Source: Kribbella pratensis
GTDB taxonomy: Bacteria > Actinomycetota > Actinomycetes > Propionibacteriales > Kribbellaceae
Assembly: GCF_004366075.1 (NCBI RefSeq)
Contig: NZ_SODU01000001.1
Location: 1,819,134-1,883,133, forward strand
Direction: 5' to 3'
DNA: 64,000 bases
Shown here: positions 63,298 to 64,000 of the stretch, in pieces
Layout of the letters: every line of letters starts with the position of its first letter
How positions within the stretch are numbered: position 1 is the stretch's first letter
Notes under the pieces: model-generated
The model's input: the letters and a program-made list of their open reading frames with translations, nothing else
Told to the model about the DNA's origin: nothing
Database searches by the model: none
Made by a program: the position numbers and the translations under genes

Positions 63298-63332
63298 AAC
63301 CCCCAGAGTCAGAAGCCTCTGACCTGGGGGTT
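63298..63332 (-). terminator. hairpin after the tRNA-Thr fragment
   Basis: AACCCCCAG-(A)-GTCAGA pairs with TCTGAC-CTGGGGGTT around AGCC, with one bulged base. It is the natural terminator downstream of a minus-strand tRNA. Confidence 0.8.
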
Positions 63333-63336
63333 CTTG

Positions 63337-63381
63337 TGGAGCCGCCTGTCGGAATCGAACCGACGACCTGCTCATTACGAG
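63337..63381 (-). pseudogene. 3' half of tRNA-Thr (CGT), attachment-site-like
   Basis: On the minus strand the segment reads CTCGTAATGAG (anticodon loop and 3' stem), then GTCGG-TTCGATT-CCGAC (T-arm), AGGCGGC (acceptor 3' strand), T and CCA. The GCCGCCT acceptor strand, D-arm and 5' anticodon stem are missing; the bases beyond 63381 do not complete them. This is the typical copy of a tRNA 3' end left at one end of an integrated element. Confidence 0.85.
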
Positions 63382-63437
63382 GAGGAACGTCACCGCCTAC
63401 AACGGCCTCTACCAGCGCTTTTGCTTGCATCCGGCTC

Positions 63438-63495
63438 GCACCACACCACGTGGATCACCACCGATTGGCACCATTTCGCACCACGACCGGCACCA
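63438..63495. repeat. short direct repeats (GCACCA), integrase arm-site-like
   Basis: GCACCA occurs at 63438, 63468, 63478 and 63490 within 58 bases, with two further CACCA copies between. Such clustered short repeats beside a tRNA-type core resemble the arm-binding sites of tyrosine integrases. This is an inference from pattern and place. Confidence 0.5.
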
Positions 63496-63594
63496 CGGTC
63501 GCCCAGCCGGCTCCGCGGGCGAAGCTCACGATCTTAGCCACGTGAGTCGTTGAATCGGCTGCAGTAGAGGCGGCGACGGTGTGGTCGCGTCGTG

Positions 63595-64000
63595 TCACGC
63601 GGCGGTTGATGCCAGCCAGCGTTTCCAGCTTGCGACTGTCGCGGGCATGCTCGGATCGGCGAGGACATCCATAAGGAAGCCTGCTCGCAGGCCGACGATC
63701 GGGTCGGGCGAGTCAAGGCACTGGGCGACCGGATTGCGCAGGTCGGGCCCGTCCAGCCGGCGCGCCAGCAGCACAAACCCGCGGTCCTCGCAGCGGTGCT
63801 CGCGGCGGACCGCAGCCACGACCAACTCGACCAGCGCCGCCCGCGAGTCTCGGGGTATCTCGATACTGGCAAGGCCCCGGAGGACGTCCTTCTTGAGGCC
63901 CCATAGCGGCCACGGCGAGCACCAGTCCCGCGGGTAGGCGACCTCCCACTGTAAGAAGAGCACGGCAAACGGCACGAGGCGGCGCAGAGCGGTGGGATCC
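63595..64000 (-). CDS. hypothetical protein, N-terminus beyond the window
   Basis: The frame is open to the window edge and ends at 63595; the visible 134 residues have protein-like composition (WPLWGLKKDVLRGLASIEIP, ALVELVVAAVRREHRCEDRG, FLMDVLADPSMPATVASWKR). A GTG at 63975 is possible but the frame continues in the same style upstream, so the start is probably outside. No family is recognised. It would lie inside the element suggested by the tRNA fragment. Confidence 0.6.
   Translation of the reverse strand, partial: DPTALRRLVPFAVLFLQWEVAYPRDWCSPWPLWGLKKDVLRGLASIEIPRDSRAALVELVVAAVRREHRCEDRGFVLLARRLDGPDLRNPVAQCLDSPDPIVGLRAGFLMDVLADPSMPATVASWKRWLASTAA

Larger units (their letters stand above)
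63230..63594. other. gap with a tRNA fragment, terminator and integrase-type repeats
   Basis: The 365 bases between the LuxR-type start and the last partial gene contain a terminator (63298-63332), a 3' tRNA-Thr fragment (63337-63381) and a run of GCACCA boxes at 63438, 63468, 63478 and 63490. No intact gene is seen. Confidence 0.75.

Noticed and set aside
54154..63381. One element running from tRNA-Met to the tRNA-Thr fragment
   Set aside because: The two tRNAs differ in anticodon and sequence, and the orientation of the Thr fragment puts its element on the right, so two separate events are more likely.
60530..63430. A LuxR-type start at 63430
   Set aside because: The added 67 codons run through a tRNA fragment and terminator; MGSTNHLIGRSPQVDRL at 63229 matches LAL proteins.
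1..64000. CRISPR arrays and rRNA operons
   Set aside because: No run of regularly spaced direct repeats of CRISPR size and no rRNA-like sequence was seen.

Overview
The window is high-GC actinobacterial chromosome with dense coding, frequent GTG/TTG starts, short overlaps and GC-rich hairpin terminators. The gene style and content suggest a Kribbella-like member of the Nocardioidaceae: a large ATP-binding LuxR regulator, a mycothiol-type DinB protein, PucR, a type III PKS cluster, many secreted hydrolases and a Tcp-like secretion cluster. That assignment is inference; no rRNA gene is present.

Layout. 1-1461: a secreted M36-like metalloprotease, cut by the window edge. 1994-12349: a long minus-strand operon of eight genes resembling the Gram-positive conjugation channel (TcpC, a small TcpD/VirB2-like membrane protein, TcpE, VirB4/TcpF ATPase, VirB6/TcpH-like membrane protein, a VirB8/NTF2-like protein, a TcpG-like two-domain wall hydrolase, and an M48-like protein with a broken zinc motif). 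No relaxase or coupling ATPase is seen. 12804-18278: aldo/keto reductase, thioredoxin, GNAT, VOC protein, and D-amino-acid dehydrogenase divergent from a PucR regulator. 18538-22036: type III PKS, ICMT-like methyltransferase, flavoprotein and divergent UbiA prenyltransferase, probably making a modified phenolic lipid. 22140-29376: LysR and MFS, a bacterial lysyl oxidase, a secreted GH27 enzyme and a DUF427 protein.

29378-38107: an SDR lacking the usual YxxxK, HxlR divergent from a quinone reductase-SnoaL fusion, a SulP-carbonic anhydrase fusion overlapping a PAP2 enzyme, an MFS permease, and the two subunits of aconitase X. 38217-49728: an S41 protease with a histone-H1-like Lys/Ala tail, an M50 protease, a DUF5995 protein, a secreted phosphoesterase, aldo/keto reductase, DinB, a lipoprotein with exonuclease III and a uracil-DNA glycosylase-like gene (a repair group), and an amidohydrolase. 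49776-54025: ArsR-AHSA1 pair, a group 2 sigma factor, tRNA-Asn, two secreted proteins and a 45-residue membrane protein.

54154-58414 is an accessory scar: tRNA-Met(CAT) followed by a multiply frameshifted tyrosine integrase with a GntR-like tail, a beta-propeller fragment, an orphan gene, a SLATT/DUF4231 membrane protein, and a 5'-deleted AraC remnant. 58501-63229 returns to ordinary content: two alpha/beta hydrolases and a 899-residue LuxR-type regulator. At 63337-63381 lies the 3' half of a tRNA-Thr(CGT) with no 5' half, beside repeated GCACCA boxes. This looks like the end of a second integrated element that extends rightward out of the window.
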